64,000 nucleotides of DNA from Endozoicomonas sp. SCSIO W0465 (GTDB lineage Bacteria; Pseudomonadota; Gammaproteobacteria; Pseudomonadales; Endozoicomonadaceae): the NCBI RefSeq assembly GCF_023716865.1, contig NZ_CP092417.1, positions 2,954,001-3,018,000 of the forward strand. The letters are read 5' to 3'. Made by a program: the position numbers and the translations under genes. Of this stretch, positions 54,586-63,323 are shown piece by piece. The stretch's first letter is position 1. Every line of letters begins with the position of its first letter. Under the pieces are notes generated by a model. That model had not been told where the DNA came from and did no database searches. It saw only the letters and a program-made list of their open reading frames with translations.

Positions 54586-55404
54586 TCAGTAGCGGAACAT
54601 ACCATCGGTAACGAAGGGTCTGATGCGCTTCAGCACTTCTTTGAAGCAGCCGCTGTTGCCGGCAACGATCTGATTGTTTTTCATGTAGGTGTGGCCACCT
54701 TTGAAGTCGCCTACCAGTCCGCCTGCTTCCTGAATCATCAGAACGCCGGCTGCCATATCATAATCCTGCAGGCCGATTTCCCAGAACGCATCCAGGCGAC
54801 CAGCAGCAACATAGGCCAGGTCCAGCGCAGCAGAGCCGGCACGGCGGATACCTGCGGTATCGCCCAGCAGGGTTCTCATCATGTTCAGGTAGCTGTCCAG
54901 ATGGTTGATGCCCGGGTTCATGAATGGGATGCCGGTGCCGATCAGGGCGCCTTCCAGGTTTCTGCGATTGCCCACGCGAATGCGCTTGCTGTTCAGGCTG
55001 GCTCCGTGGCCACGGCTGGCGCAGTACTCTTCCTCTTTGAGCGGGTCGAGAATAACGGCGTGCTCAAGGCGTCCACGATATTGCACGGCAATGGAGACCG
55101 CAAAATGCGGGATGCCATTGATAAAGTTGGTGGTGCCGTCCAGGGGGTCAATGATCCAGAGGTAATCTTTTCCTTCACCCTTGCCTTCACGGTGTCCGCT
55201 TTCTTCACCGTAAAATCCATGGTCAGGGTAGGTTTTGCTCAGAGCGGTGATAATGGTCTTTTCGGCAGCCTTGTCTACCTCGGTTACAAAGTCGTTACGG
55301 CTTTTGAACTCGATATTAACATGATCAAGATCTTTGTAGGCGCGGGCTATGATTTCGCCAGCCTGGCGCGCTGCACGCAGCGCCATATTCACCATCGGTT
55401 GCAT
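54586..55404 (-). CDS. suhB: Inositol-1-monophosphatase SuhB
   Basis: Mg-dependent phosphatase that also acts as a ribosomal RNA antitermination factor in gammaproteobacteria. 272 residues from the ATG at 55404 (MQPMVNMALRAARQAGE, aligned with known SuhB starts); an upstream in-frame ATG at 55464 would add 20 non-conserved residues. Metal-binding motifs: YGEESG, WIIDPLDGTTNFING (DPLDGT) and QDYDMAAGVLMIQEAGG. Divergent from trmJ, as in relatives. Confidence 0.95.
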   Translation of the reverse strand: MQPMVNMALRAARQAGEIIARAYKDLDHVNIEFKSRNDFVTEVDKAAEKTIITALSKTYPDHGFYGEESGHREGKGEGKDYLWIIDPLDGTTNFINGIPHFAVSIAVQYRGRLEHAVILDPLKEEEYCASRGHGASLNSKRIRVGNRRNLEGALIGTGIPFMNPGINHLDSYLNMMRTLLGDTAGIRRAGSAALDLAYVAAGRLDAFWEIGLQDYDMAAGVLMIQEAGGLVGDFKGGHTYMKNNQIVAGNSGCFKEVLKRIRPFVTDGMFRY

Positions 55405-55723
55405 AGGCTTAGTTACATCTGAAATGTGAAAGATCGTATAGGAATGAGATGATACCGGATTCAATGATCCGTTGGTATCCTGGTATTGAAGAGTATGAGA
55501 TGTCGTTCAACAAACGCTTCAATCATCCAGCTTGTAAAAATGCAGTTCAGGAACTGATAAAAACATTTTCACGAAAAAGTGGGGGCGGATTCTGACAGGA
55601 TGTGCTTTAACTTGCAATGGAGCAGATGCTTCCGTCGGTCAGTAGTTTTACGGCAGGCTTGGCATTGGCCGTAATTTGAGTACACTGACGGGCTGAAACT
55701 ACCTAAAGCCAGAGATTCCTGCG
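55405..55723. other. suhB / trmJ divergent promoter region
   Basis: No gene is visible. It must hold divergent promoters, but I cannot place -10/-35 boxes with confidence, nor do I see repeats. Confidence 0.4.
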
Positions 55724-56485
55724 GTGCCTGATCTTTCATCCGAGCGTTGTTCTGAAAACATTTCCATAGTATTGGTCAATCCTTCCCATCCCGGTAACAT
55801 CGGGGCTGCCGCCCGTGCCATGAAAACCATGGGGTTGAGCCAGTTGTGCCTGGTGGCGCCTGATGACTTTCCATCTGGTACCGCAACGGCGCTGGCCTCA
55901 GGGGCTGATGATATTTTGAGAAATGCCAGGGTTTGTGCAACGCTGGATGAGGCTCTGGCCGATTGTCAGTTTGTGGTTGGTACCAGTGCCAGGGTAAGAG
56001 GTGTTTCTCTCCCGCTGGTAGACCCTCGGGAATGTGCCCGGAATATTATTGGCGAAGCAATGACTCATAAAGTGGCACTGATTTTTGGTCGGGAAGATAA
56101 AGGCCTCACCAATGAACAGTTGCGACGCTGTCATCTGCAGGTTCATATCCCGACAAACGAAGCATTCAGCTCCCTAAACCTCGGGGCTGCAGTACAGGTG
56201 CTGTGTTACGAGTTGCGGATGATGCAGTTGATCAGTGCTGATGCGCTTGAGATGCCGCAGCCACGCAGTCACGAGTTGGCAAGCATGGAGGATATGGAGC
56301 GTTACTATGAACATCTGTATCAGGTGTTGATGGCGATTGGTTTTCTTGATCACAGCAGTCACGAGAAGATTATGGCCAAATTGCGACGACTTTATGGGCG
56401 GGTTCGTCCGGATCGTGTTGAGCTGAGTATACTTCGGGGGGTTCTGTCAGAAACTCAGCGATGTCTTGCCGCAAAAGAACAATGA
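55724..56485 (+). CDS. trmJ: tRNA (cytidine/uridine-2'-O-)-methyltransferase TrmJ
   Basis: SPOUT methyltransferase that methylates the ribose of nucleotide 32 in tRNA. 253 residues from a GTG at 55724. Blocks: IVLVNPSHPGNIGAAARAMK at the N-terminus, LIFGREDKGLTNEQL, and the knot HIPTNEAFSSLNLGAAVQVL. The C-terminal extension (YYEHLYQVLMAIGFLD) is typical. The gene precedes cysE as in Pseudomonas. Confidence 0.95.
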   Translation: MPDLSSERCSENISIVLVNPSHPGNIGAAARAMKTMGLSQLCLVAPDDFPSGTATALASGADDILRNARVCATLDEALADCQFVVGTSARVRGVSLPLVDPRECARNIIGEAMTHKVALIFGREDKGLTNEQLRRCHLQVHIPTNEAFSSLNLGAAVQVLCYELRMMQLISADALEMPQPRSHELASMEDMERYYEHLYQVLMAIGFLDHSSHEKIMAKLRRLYGRVRPDRVELSILRGVLSETQRCLAAKEQ

Positions 56486-56583
56486 TGAAAGCTTCCGGAT
56501 AGTATTGGTCAGAAGCTTTATTAAGGTTGCAGGAGCTGCTCTTCCGGCAATCAGGCAGGGATAATAACAGACAGGCACAGACC

Positions 56584-57399
56584 ATGTTTGCGCGAATAAA
56601 AGAAGATATCAAAACGGTAATGGATCGTGATCCGGCTGCACGGAATACGTTTGAAGTGGTTACTAATTACCCCGGGCTGCACGCGCTATTGCTGCACAGG
56701 GTGTCGCACAGGCTCTGGAAATCAGGGTTTCTCTGGTTGGGGCGCATGTTGTCAACATTTAATCGCTGGTTAACCGGTATTGAGATACATCCGGGAGCTA
56801 CCATCGGGCGACGCTTTTTTATCGATCATGGTATGGGGGTGGTTATTGGTGAAACGGCGGTAATACACGATGATGTCACGCTCTATCATGGTGTGACTCT
56901 GGGTGGTACTTCTCCCAATAAGGGTAAGGAGCATCCAGCTAACCAGGGTAAGCGGCACCCGACGTTGGCTAATGGCGTTGTGGTCGGTGCGGGTGCAAAA
57001 GTGCTTGGGCCATTTGTTGTCGGAGCAGGCGCCAGGATCGGGTCAAACGCGGTGGTTGTGCGTGAAGTACCCCCCGGAGCAACCGTTGTTGGTATTCCCG
57101 GCAGGGTTGTGAGAAAGCCAGAGGTTGCTGATAGCAATGGAGAACGTCCTCATGCCAATGCCGAAAAGATGGCCGAAAAAATGGGTTTTGATGCCTATGC
57201 CGTCACTTCTGAAATGCCTGACCCGACCGCCCATGCCATTTCGGCTATGCTGGATCATCTCCATGAAGTGGATTCCCGCTTTGATACCTTGTGCCAGGTG
57301 TTAAAAGACAATGGCCTCGAGTGTCAGGTGCGGCCCTTGCCCGAGTTAAAAAAGGAGGACTTTGCGCCTGTGAAAGAGGAGGTGACGCCATCGCTATGA
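56584..57399 (+). CDS. cysE: Serine O-acetyltransferase CysE
   Basis: Makes O-acetylserine from serine and acetyl-CoA, the first step of cysteine synthesis, which feeds the Isc genes downstream. 271 residues from the ATG at 56584 (MFARIKEDIKTVMDRDPAAR). Left-handed beta-helix of hexapeptide repeats: IHPGATIGRRFFIDHGMGVV, IGETAVIHDDVTLYHGVTLG, then KGKEHPANQGKRHPTL and VVGAGAKVLGPFVVG. A C-terminal extension of about 70 residues with an acidic end is not conserved in the shortest CysE proteins. Confidence 0.95.
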   Translation: MFARIKEDIKTVMDRDPAARNTFEVVTNYPGLHALLLHRVSHRLWKSGFLWLGRMLSTFNRWLTGIEIHPGATIGRRFFIDHGMGVVIGETAVIHDDVTLYHGVTLGGTSPNKGKEHPANQGKRHPTLANGVVVGAGAKVLGPFVVGAGARIGSNAVVVREVPPGATVVGIPGRVVRKPEVADSNGERPHANAEKMAEKMGFDAYAVTSEMPDPTAHAISAMLDHLHEVDSRFDTLCQVLKDNGLECQVRPLPELKKEDFAPVKEEVTPSL

Positions 57400-57472
57400 T
57401 TGCGTGAGTTTAATTTGATGGCCAGGACCGTATCGCCACGACTGGCATCAATGATCTCAAGGCTTGGGTGTG

Positions 57473-57694
57473 TAGTGCAGTCTAGCGTTGTTATACATAC
57501 GCAAGCACCTCGTTCCCACGGTCCCCCGTGGGAATGCATAACGGGCCTCTGTGGAAATGTGGGTCTCCATTAAACTCTCATGATTCCGGGCATAAATAGA
57601 TTGTTTTGCATCTGGCAGGCTCCGGTATGCATTCCCACGCAGAGCATGGGAACGAGGGGTCTGGCTGTATGGGTATTAGCGCTTTTCTGCACTA
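57473..57694. mobile_element. MITE family 1 (222 bp, copy 2)
   Basis: Ends TAGTGCAG and CTGCACTA; shares AGCGTTGTTATACATAC and GTATTAGCGCTTTTCTGCAC with the copy at 48075-48394. It contains the CGTTCCCACG palindromes in shortened form. Confidence 0.65.
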
Positions 57695-57857
57695 GGAGGC
57701 TGACCGAGAATAGCGCCCGTTGCGAGGACGGCAAAAAATTGAGGATAAAAAGTCGGAAATTTTTAGTGAATAGTGGTTCTATTTGCTAAAAATTTCCGAC
57801 TTTTTAGACCAATTTGCTGACACCGCAGTAGGGTAGTCTATTCTCGGTCAGCCTCCT
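57694..57857. repeat. Nested inverted repeats with conserved apical hairpin
   Basis: Outer perfect 19-bp arms AGGAGGCTGACCGAGAATA (57694-57712) and reverse (57839-57857). Inner perfect 20-bp arms at 57747-57766 and 57786-57805 enclose TGAATAGTGGTTCTATTTG (57767-57785), which itself can fold (AATAG/CTATT). The apex recurs at 12150 and 25455 with unrelated arms. Confidence 0.75.
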
Positions 57858-57966
57858 GGTAGCCAAAACTGCTTCGATGCGGGAACGCCTGTCTACCGGA
57901 TTTTCAGTGGGTAACCGGCTAAAGAAACGGATGTCCCGGACTTCTTTGAACAGCAATATAATCTTT

Positions 57967-59265
57967 CCTGATTACCACTGATCGTACGTCATGAGTTAGC
58001 AGCTATAATAAACGTCGATAGTCATGTTTTTTGGAGGTAAAACTGATGTGTAAAAATACCATTCAGTTCCAAAAAGGCATTGGCATCAGGCAATTTCTGG
58101 CTAATTACGGCAGTGAAGATCAGTGTGATAGCGCGCTGTTCTCCTGGCGCTGGCCAGACGGCTTCGAATGCCCGAAGTGTGGCTCCCGCAGCTTCTGCAA
58201 GCTTCACCGAAAGGCTGAATTCCAGTGCAATTGCTGCCGTTGCCAAACCTCGCTTACCAGCAACACCATCTTTGATTCAACAAAGCTGCCTCTGGCTACC
58301 TGGTTTCTGGGTATCTATCTCGTCACCCAGAATAAAGCGGGGATTTCTGCCCTGACGCTTCATCGGCAACTTGGCATTTCCTACAATGCCGCATTGCGCA
58401 TGAAGCACAAACTCATGCAGGTCATGATGGAAAGAGATAACAGCTGGCAGTTGAGTGGATTTGTTCAGATCGATGACGCCTATTGGGGCGGTGAACGCCA
58501 TGGAGGCCGCCGGGGCAGAGGCTCAGAGAACAAAGCTCCCTTTGTTGCCGCAGTTCAGACAGATGCTGATAACCACCCTATCTACATGAAGTTCAATGCC
58601 GTTGATAACTTCCAGCGAAAAACCATTCGGGAGTGGGCAGAACATGCCCTGAAAAAGGGTGTCCGGGCCGTCAGCGATGGTTTGTCCTGTTTCCGGGGCA
58701 TCGAAGATGCCGGATGCCAGCACACAGCCATCATTACCGGTGGAGGCCATGCTTCCATGGAGAATGAGTTGTTTACCTGGGTAAATACCATGCTGGGAAA
58801 CGTGAAAACAGCGATTACCGGCACTTATCATAAGCTCGACCCCAAGCATCTTGGTCGTTATCTATCAGAGTTCAATTATCGGTTTAACCGGCGTTTTGAT
58901 ATGCCTTCAATGATCTCAAGGCTTGGGCGGGCAAGTCAATACAGCACCGATGCCGGATCGACTGCTCAAGCTACCAGACGTCCAGTGGCAACCGGGCTAG
59001 CCATTAAACGATAACTGAAAGACAGTTGCAGTGTGAACTTCATCATTTCGAATGATGATGTAGCTCTTTGCCTGTTCGGAGTGGTTAGAAGCCGAGTTTA
59101 GTTGATAATCTGGAGAACGAGCACTCATGATGCCCACTCCAGCGGCAATGCTGGATAGGTTCTATTATTTCTTTACTGGGTTATAGACATAAAGAATGAA
59201 AGATTATGCAGATATTCTTAAATAAACTTTCTCTATGTCATGACGTAGGAACAGTGGTAATCAGG
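57967..59265 (+). mobile_element. IS1595-family element (1299 bp), third type
   Basis: Inverted ends CCTGATTACCACTG (57967-57980) and reverse (59252-59265), with the similarity continuing inward over TACGTCATGA. Flanked by TAATCTTT (57959-57966, 59266-59273). Confidence 0.85.
58046..59014 (+). CDS. IS1595-family transposase (ISXO2-like)
   Basis: About 322 residues from the ATG at 58046, with GGAGG nine bases upstream. N-terminal zinc ribbon CPKCGSRSFC...CNCCRCQ, then HRQLGISYNAALRMKHKL (helix-turn-helix), the catalytic QIDDAYWGGERHGG block, VSDGLSCF (second Asp) and a VNTMLGNVKTAITGTYHKLD segment with HLGRYLSEFNYRFNRR near the end. All expected blocks are present. Confidence 0.88.
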   Translation: MCKNTIQFQKGIGIRQFLANYGSEDQCDSALFSWRWPDGFECPKCGSRSFCKLHRKAEFQCNCCRCQTSLTSNTIFDSTKLPLATWFLGIYLVTQNKAGISALTLHRQLGISYNAALRMKHKLMQVMMERDNSWQLSGFVQIDDAYWGGERHGGRRGRGSENKAPFVAAVQTDADNHPIYMKFNAVDNFQRKTIREWAEHALKKGVRAVSDGLSCFRGIEDAGCQHTAIITGGGHASMENELFTWVNTMLGNVKTAITGTYHKLDPKHLGRYLSEFNYRFNRRFDMPSMISRLGRASQYSTDAGSTAQATRRPVATGLAIKR

Positions 59266-59537
59266 TAATCTTTTCTACTGCCTTTTGCTGTTGAATCAAA
59301 TCATTACTCTCCTCAAATCAACCTAAAAAAAGTTTCAAACCCCATAACATTTACCTTCAGTCAATCATTCACTCTCGTTTCACTGAACTAACGAATTAAT
59401 CTGCTGTCGAACTTAACGGTTGAATCTGATTAATTTCGCTGTTTTCTGCTATGCCTTAAAGCACCGGAAGATTTGAGATACATCATTTTTAATAATTACC
59501 TCAAAAAAACACCATCTGCTATCAGGAGCTATCAGTG
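59266..59537. other. AT-rich leader of the TRAF-like gene
   Basis: No gene is visible. AT-rich sequence ends with AGGAGC eight bases before the ATG at 59538. I cannot place a promoter with confidence. Confidence 0.4.
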
Positions 59538-60977
59538 ATGAACTCATCATTTCCCGGGTTGCACACCAATTCGCCTCGGAATCTGACCCATTTTCCTCTT
59601 GGCTTGACTACTGGTTTGCCCACTGGTCTGCCTACTAATGAGTTAAGTGGAATTTACGAGACGACCAGCTACAAATCTTTTCGATGTTCAATAGCCGATG
59701 TCGATAAGGTGAATCGCTTGTTTTGCAGCAAGAATTGTACGGGCCAAAAACGTATCATGGAGGGCAGACCGGAGAAGGTCAGTGTTTTCGAAGCCAATCG
59801 TGGAATTTTCTATTGTAATCTTGAGGCGGAAAACCACCCGTCCCTGCTGCACGATCTCGGAGGTGCTCAGGATGCATCTTGTAAATCCTGTGTCCCGGTC
59901 AGTAATCTTTATTCCGGCTATATCGAACATTTGGAGTTGACCAGGCTAGCACAAGGTTTGCGTGTTCATTGTGCGAAAAAGTCAGCAAGTGACGGAGATG
60001 CAGTGGGTTCAGGTCCAGAGTGCGGTGCTGTTGTTTTGCTAAGTGAATTGCCTGATCATTATCAGGCTGCCCACACTCGAATATTTCGCCCGGGCGTATT
60101 AGCTGCGCCTTATCGTGCTGACGATCTCCCAATGGTTGGCCAGCGCAGTCAGGCTTGGTCACTGTTTTCAGCGCCCGTTGCCCCTGAACAGACAGGGGCA
60201 GCGGCCATTGGGCCGGGAGGGCAAGATCGGTTTGCAGATGTAACAGCCATTAAAAACGGAATTAAAGGAATGGTATCTTCTATGGAGGCGTTCAAGACCC
60301 TGATTGGCGAATCTGTCCAAAGACAAGATGCTGAGATGAGTGCTTACAAGCATCAACAAACGAATGTGCAATCCAGCTTAAATCAACTGATTGGGGCGAT
60401 GCCAGACTATGTGCGGCGCATAGAGGAACTTGAACATACTGTGAAACAGCTTTCTATCAAATCTGGCCAACCCAATCTTAAGATAAATGCTCTGGAGGAA
60501 CAGCTCAGACTCAATGCCAACGGCACTTTTGTCTGGAAGCTGGAAGGTTTAGACAATGCTGTAAATGAGATTGTTGCTGGAGGTAAACCCAGATTCCTCT
60601 TAAGCGACTCTTTTCACACGGCACCCAAAAATGGGTATAAGTTACGCGCAAAACTATACCCATGCGGTGATGGGATAGGACTTGGCACTCACGTTAGCCT
60701 GTTTATTCAAGTTATGAAGGGTGAGGATGATGACCATGTGGCTTGGCCCATGCAGAAAAAAGTAATCTTCGAAGTACTTGACAGAGATTTTGTACCCTAT
60801 GAAGGATGCTCAGATGTTTTTATAACGAATCCTGACAGTGAAAGCTTTCAAAAACCCGAAAGCGAGGAGAATATAGCCGCTGGCTGTCCAGTATTTTTAC
60901 TGATGTCAAAGGTACATGATCTGCTGCATGAGGACAGGTGTCTTTATATCAGGGTAAAAGTAGAGGACAGTATTTAG
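59538..60977 (+). CDS. TRAF-like protein: zinc fingers, coiled coil, TRAF-C (MATH) domain
   Basis: 479 residues. I chose the ATG at 59538 because it follows AGGAGC. The N-terminus carries a TGLPTGLPT repeat. Residues about 50-180 are rich in Cys/His (LFCSKNC, CKSC, and RVHCAKK...PECGAVVLLSELPDHYQAAH, a TRAF-type zinc finger pattern). About 235-325 is coiled coil (VRRIEELEHTVKQLSIK, KINALEEQLRLN). About 329-478 is a TRAF-C/MATH domain: GTFVWKLEG, NGYKLRAKLYPCGDG, LGTHVSLFIQVMKGEDDDHV, WPMQKKVIFEVLD, SFQKP, ENIAAGCPVFLLMSK. These match animal TRAF2/3/5-type domains in order and spacing. TRAF proteins are eukaryotic adaptors and ubiquitin ligases of immune signalling. No RING finger is certain. 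A host-signalling effector gained by transfer is my inference. It sits between cysE and iscR. Confidence 0.85.
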   Translation: MNSSFPGLHTNSPRNLTHFPLGLTTGLPTGLPTNELSGIYETTSYKSFRCSIADVDKVNRLFCSKNCTGQKRIMEGRPEKVSVFEANRGIFYCNLEAENHPSLLHDLGGAQDASCKSCVPVSNLYSGYIEHLELTRLAQGLRVHCAKKSASDGDAVGSGPECGAVVLLSELPDHYQAAHTRIFRPGVLAAPYRADDLPMVGQRSQAWSLFSAPVAPEQTGAAAIGPGGQDRFADVTAIKNGIKGMVSSMEAFKTLIGESVQRQDAEMSAYKHQQTNVQSSLNQLIGAMPDYVRRIEELEHTVKQLSIKSGQPNLKINALEEQLRLNANGTFVWKLEGLDNAVNEIVAGGKPRFLLSDSFHTAPKNGYKLRAKLYPCGDGIGLGTHVSLFIQVMKGEDDDHVAWPMQKKVIFEVLDRDFVPYEGCSDVFITNPDSESFQKPESEENIAAGCPVFLLMSKVHDLLHEDRCLYIRVKVEDSI

Positions 60978-60986
60978 TAGAGTGCA

Positions 60987-61034
60987 GGGACTGAAAACAG
61001 GGAAGTTATTTCAGGACAATTCCTCAGCAACTGG
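60987..61034. repeat. Single arm of the 26.8-kb MITE
   Basis: The reverse complement (CAGTTGCTGAGGAATTGTCC... to GGGAAGTTATTTCAGGACAA read on the plus strand) matches the left arm of the element at 26827-26976 over about 43 bp with a few mismatches. It follows the TRAF-like gene's stop directly. The remainder up to the iscR promoter holds no gene I can support. Confidence 0.55.
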
Positions 61035-61319
61035 CACATCGTTTCATGACTTTGATGTATGTTGTCTGTTCATTTCAGCAGAGGGGCTGGTGTGAGTACA
61101 AGAGAACGGTAAACTGTATCCGGTATAAAACCAGCGATTTATCAGTTAAGGCCTTGCTTTCATCATAATCATGGATTGCCTGTCGATCCGGTGGCCTATT
61201 TTCTGCTTTTGAAAGTTAGTCCCTGTTTCTATAAAATGCCCAAAAATTATATGAAGTTACTTTTTGAATTCTTTTTATATATCCACTTCATTTGACAATT
61301 CATTCCTGTTTCATCTCTA

Positions 61320-61352
61320 ATAGTTGACTATTTTGCTAAGGTATTTCATAAT
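61320..61352 (+). promoter_or_regulatory. iscR promoter with IscR operator
   Basis: ATAGTTGACTATTTTGC and following TAAGGTAT (61320-61344) fit the type 1 IscR site. It overlaps a -35 box TTGACT (61324-61329); after 17 bp comes a -10 box CATAAT (61347-61352). Holo-IscR bound here would repress the isc operon, as in E. coli. Confidence 0.75.
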
Positions 61353-61481
61353 TTTGTGCAGATAGCTTGAGTCAGTGAAGATTTGACTGTGGAAGCATCA
61401 CGGTCAGGAGTCATGGACTTAAAGCGAGTGGAAACTGATACAAGAGTAATAACTCTGTCAGAATAGCAAGAGAGATGCGGT

Positions 61482-61952
61482 ATGAGATTGACGACCAAAG
61501 GACGCTATGCGGTAACTGCCATGCTGGATCTGGCACTACATGCTGATCAGGGGCCAGTTTCTCTCGCAGATATTTCGGATCGTCAGGAGATCTCTCTCTC
61601 TTACCTGGAACAATTGTTTTCCAAACTCCGCCGTGGTGACCTGGTTTGTAGTGTGCGGGGCCCCGGGGGGGGGTATCTGCTCAGTCGTGGCACTGAAGCT
61701 ATTTATGTTGCTCAGGTGATCGATGCGGTTAATGAGTCCGTAGACGCAACAAAGTGCAAAGGGGCAGGAGGTTGCCAAAAAGGGGTAACCTGCCTGACTC
61801 ACCACTTGTGGCAGGATCTGAGTGAGCAGATTCATTCGTTTCTTGGAGGGATCAGCCTCGCTGATCTTGTAGCGCGCAGGGAAGTGCAAAATGTTGCTAT
61901 TCGTCAGGATCAGCAGCAAGACAACAAAATTGCCGCTGACTCCATCCTGTGA
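61482..61952 (+). CDS. iscR: Fe-S cluster-responsive regulator IscR
   Basis: Rrf2-family winged-helix repressor of the isc operon. 156 residues, starting MRLTTKGRYAVTAMLDLALH. The DNA-reading part includes ISLSYLEQLFSKLRR and VRGPGGGYLLSR. The cluster ligands are C-x5-C-x5-C (KCKGAGGCQKGVTC), followed by His residues in LTHHLW. First gene of the operon. Confidence 0.97.
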   Translation: MRLTTKGRYAVTAMLDLALHADQGPVSLADISDRQEISLSYLEQLFSKLRRGDLVCSVRGPGGGYLLSRGTEAIYVAQVIDAVNESVDATKCKGAGGCQKGVTCLTHHLWQDLSEQIHSFLGGISLADLVARREVQNVAIRQDQQQDNKIAADSIL

Positions 61953-62062
61953 GGAATCTTTTTTAAAGTGTTTTAAAAAAGAGGCATGTGTAGTGGCATG
62001 ATGATTTTAACCCTTTGCGAATCAAGGGTTTTGAGCGTACTGACCGCCTGGAGATGTACCAG

Positions 62063-63277
62063 ATGAAATTACCTATTTATCTCGATTATTCTGCAACAAC
62101 ACCGGTTGACCCGAGAGTGGCTGAAAAAATGATTCAATGCCTCTCTCTGGAAGGTAATTTTGGTAATCCGGCTTCGCGTTCCCACGTTTTTGGCTGGCGC
62201 GCTGAAGAAGTTGTTGAAGACGCTCGTCGTCAGGTTGCTGACCTTATTCATGCCGACCCAAGAGAAATTGTCTGGACTTCGGGTGCGACAGAATCTGACA
62301 ACCTGGCCATCAAGGGCGTAGCCCATTTTTACAGCAAAAAGGGCAAGCACATTATCACCTCCCGTATTGAGCATAAGGCTGTGCTGGATACTTGTCGCCA
62401 GTTGGAGCGGGAGGGGTTTGAAGTAACTTACCTGGATCCCGACAGCGAGGGTCTGATCACGCCTGAAATGGTTGAAAAAGCTCTGCGTGATGACACTATT
62501 CTGGTCAGCCTGATGCACGTCAATAATGAGATTGGTGTGATTAACGATATTGAGGCAATTGGTGATTTGACTCGCTCACGCAAGATTGTCTTTCATGTTG
62601 ATGCAGCACAGAGTGCTGGAAAAATTCCACTGAATATGGACACCATGAAGGTCGATCTGTTGTCCATTTCTGCCCATAAACTCTACGGCCCGAAAGGGAT
62701 TGGTGTCCTTTATGTTCGCCGCAAACCCCGTATTCGTCTGGAAGCACAGATGCATGGCGGTGGCCACGAGCGAGGGATGCGATCTGGTACCCTGGCTACT
62801 CATCAGATCGTTGGAATGGGCGAAGCCTGTCGCATTGCGGCTGCAGAAATGGATTCAGAAAGAGCACGCCTTGCGGCGTTGAAGGATAGAGTGCTTTCTC
62901 AGCTTTCCGACCTGGAAGAGGTGCATGTGAACGGTTCTCTTGAGCAGAGAGTTCCGGGAATCCTGAACATCAGCTTTGCTTTTGTTGAAGGGGAGTCCCT
63001 GATGATGTCCCTGAAAGATCTTGCCATTTCGTCTGGTTCGGCATGTACATCTGCCAGTCTTGAGCCCTCTTATGTGCTGAGGGCGCTGGGTTTAAGTGAT
63101 GAGCTGGCTCATAGTTCCCTGAGAATCAGTCTGGGTCGATTTACCACAGAGTCTGAAGTGGATCACGCTGTTTCTGAGATACGCGAAGCGGTTGCGAAGC
63201 TTAGAGAGTTGTCTCCTCTATGGGATATGTACAAGGATGGCGTTGACCTCAGTCAGGTTGAATGGGTTGCACACTGA
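62063..63277 (+). CDS. iscS: Cysteine desulfurase IscS
   Basis: Pyridoxal phosphate enzyme that takes sulfur from cysteine for Fe-S clusters and tRNA thiolation. 404 residues from the ATG at 62063 (MKLPIYLDYSATTPVDPRV), after GGAG. Cofactor Lys in SAHKLYGPKG, and the persulfide Cys in the loop SSGSACTSASLEPS. C-terminal residues (DLSQVEWVAH) match the IscU-binding tail. Confidence 0.97.
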   Translation: MKLPIYLDYSATTPVDPRVAEKMIQCLSLEGNFGNPASRSHVFGWRAEEVVEDARRQVADLIHADPREIVWTSGATESDNLAIKGVAHFYSKKGKHIITSRIEHKAVLDTCRQLEREGFEVTYLDPDSEGLITPEMVEKALRDDTILVSLMHVNNEIGVINDIEAIGDLTRSRKIVFHVDAAQSAGKIPLNMDTMKVDLLSISAHKLYGPKGIGVLYVRRKPRIRLEAQMHGGGHERGMRSGTLATHQIVGMGEACRIAAAEMDSERARLAALKDRVLSQLSDLEEVHVNGSLEQRVPGILNISFAFVEGESLMMSLKDLAISSGSACTSASLEPSYVLRALGLSDELAHSSLRISLGRFTTESEVDHAVSEIREAVAKLRELSPLWDMYKDGVDLSQVEWVAH

Positions 63278-63323
63278 TTTTTTATGAAGTTATGCCAACG
63301 GCACAATTTCAGAGGAGAGAAAA

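Larger units (their letters stand above)
57400..57966. other. cysE-downstream region of repeats
   Basis: No gene is supported. Contents: 57400-57472 unexplained, including ATGATCTCAAGGCTTGGG (57451-57468), also found inside the IS1595 transposase gene near 58910; a MITE family 1 copy (57473-57694); a nested inverted-repeat element (57694-57857); then about 100 bp with the target duplication of the next IS1595 element. Confidence 0.5.

Noticed and set aside
57324..57539. Minus-strand frame containing SLEIIDASRGDTVLAIKL
   Set aside because: It looks protein-like for about 20 residues but overlaps the cysE end and the MITE copy; I could not link it to any gene.
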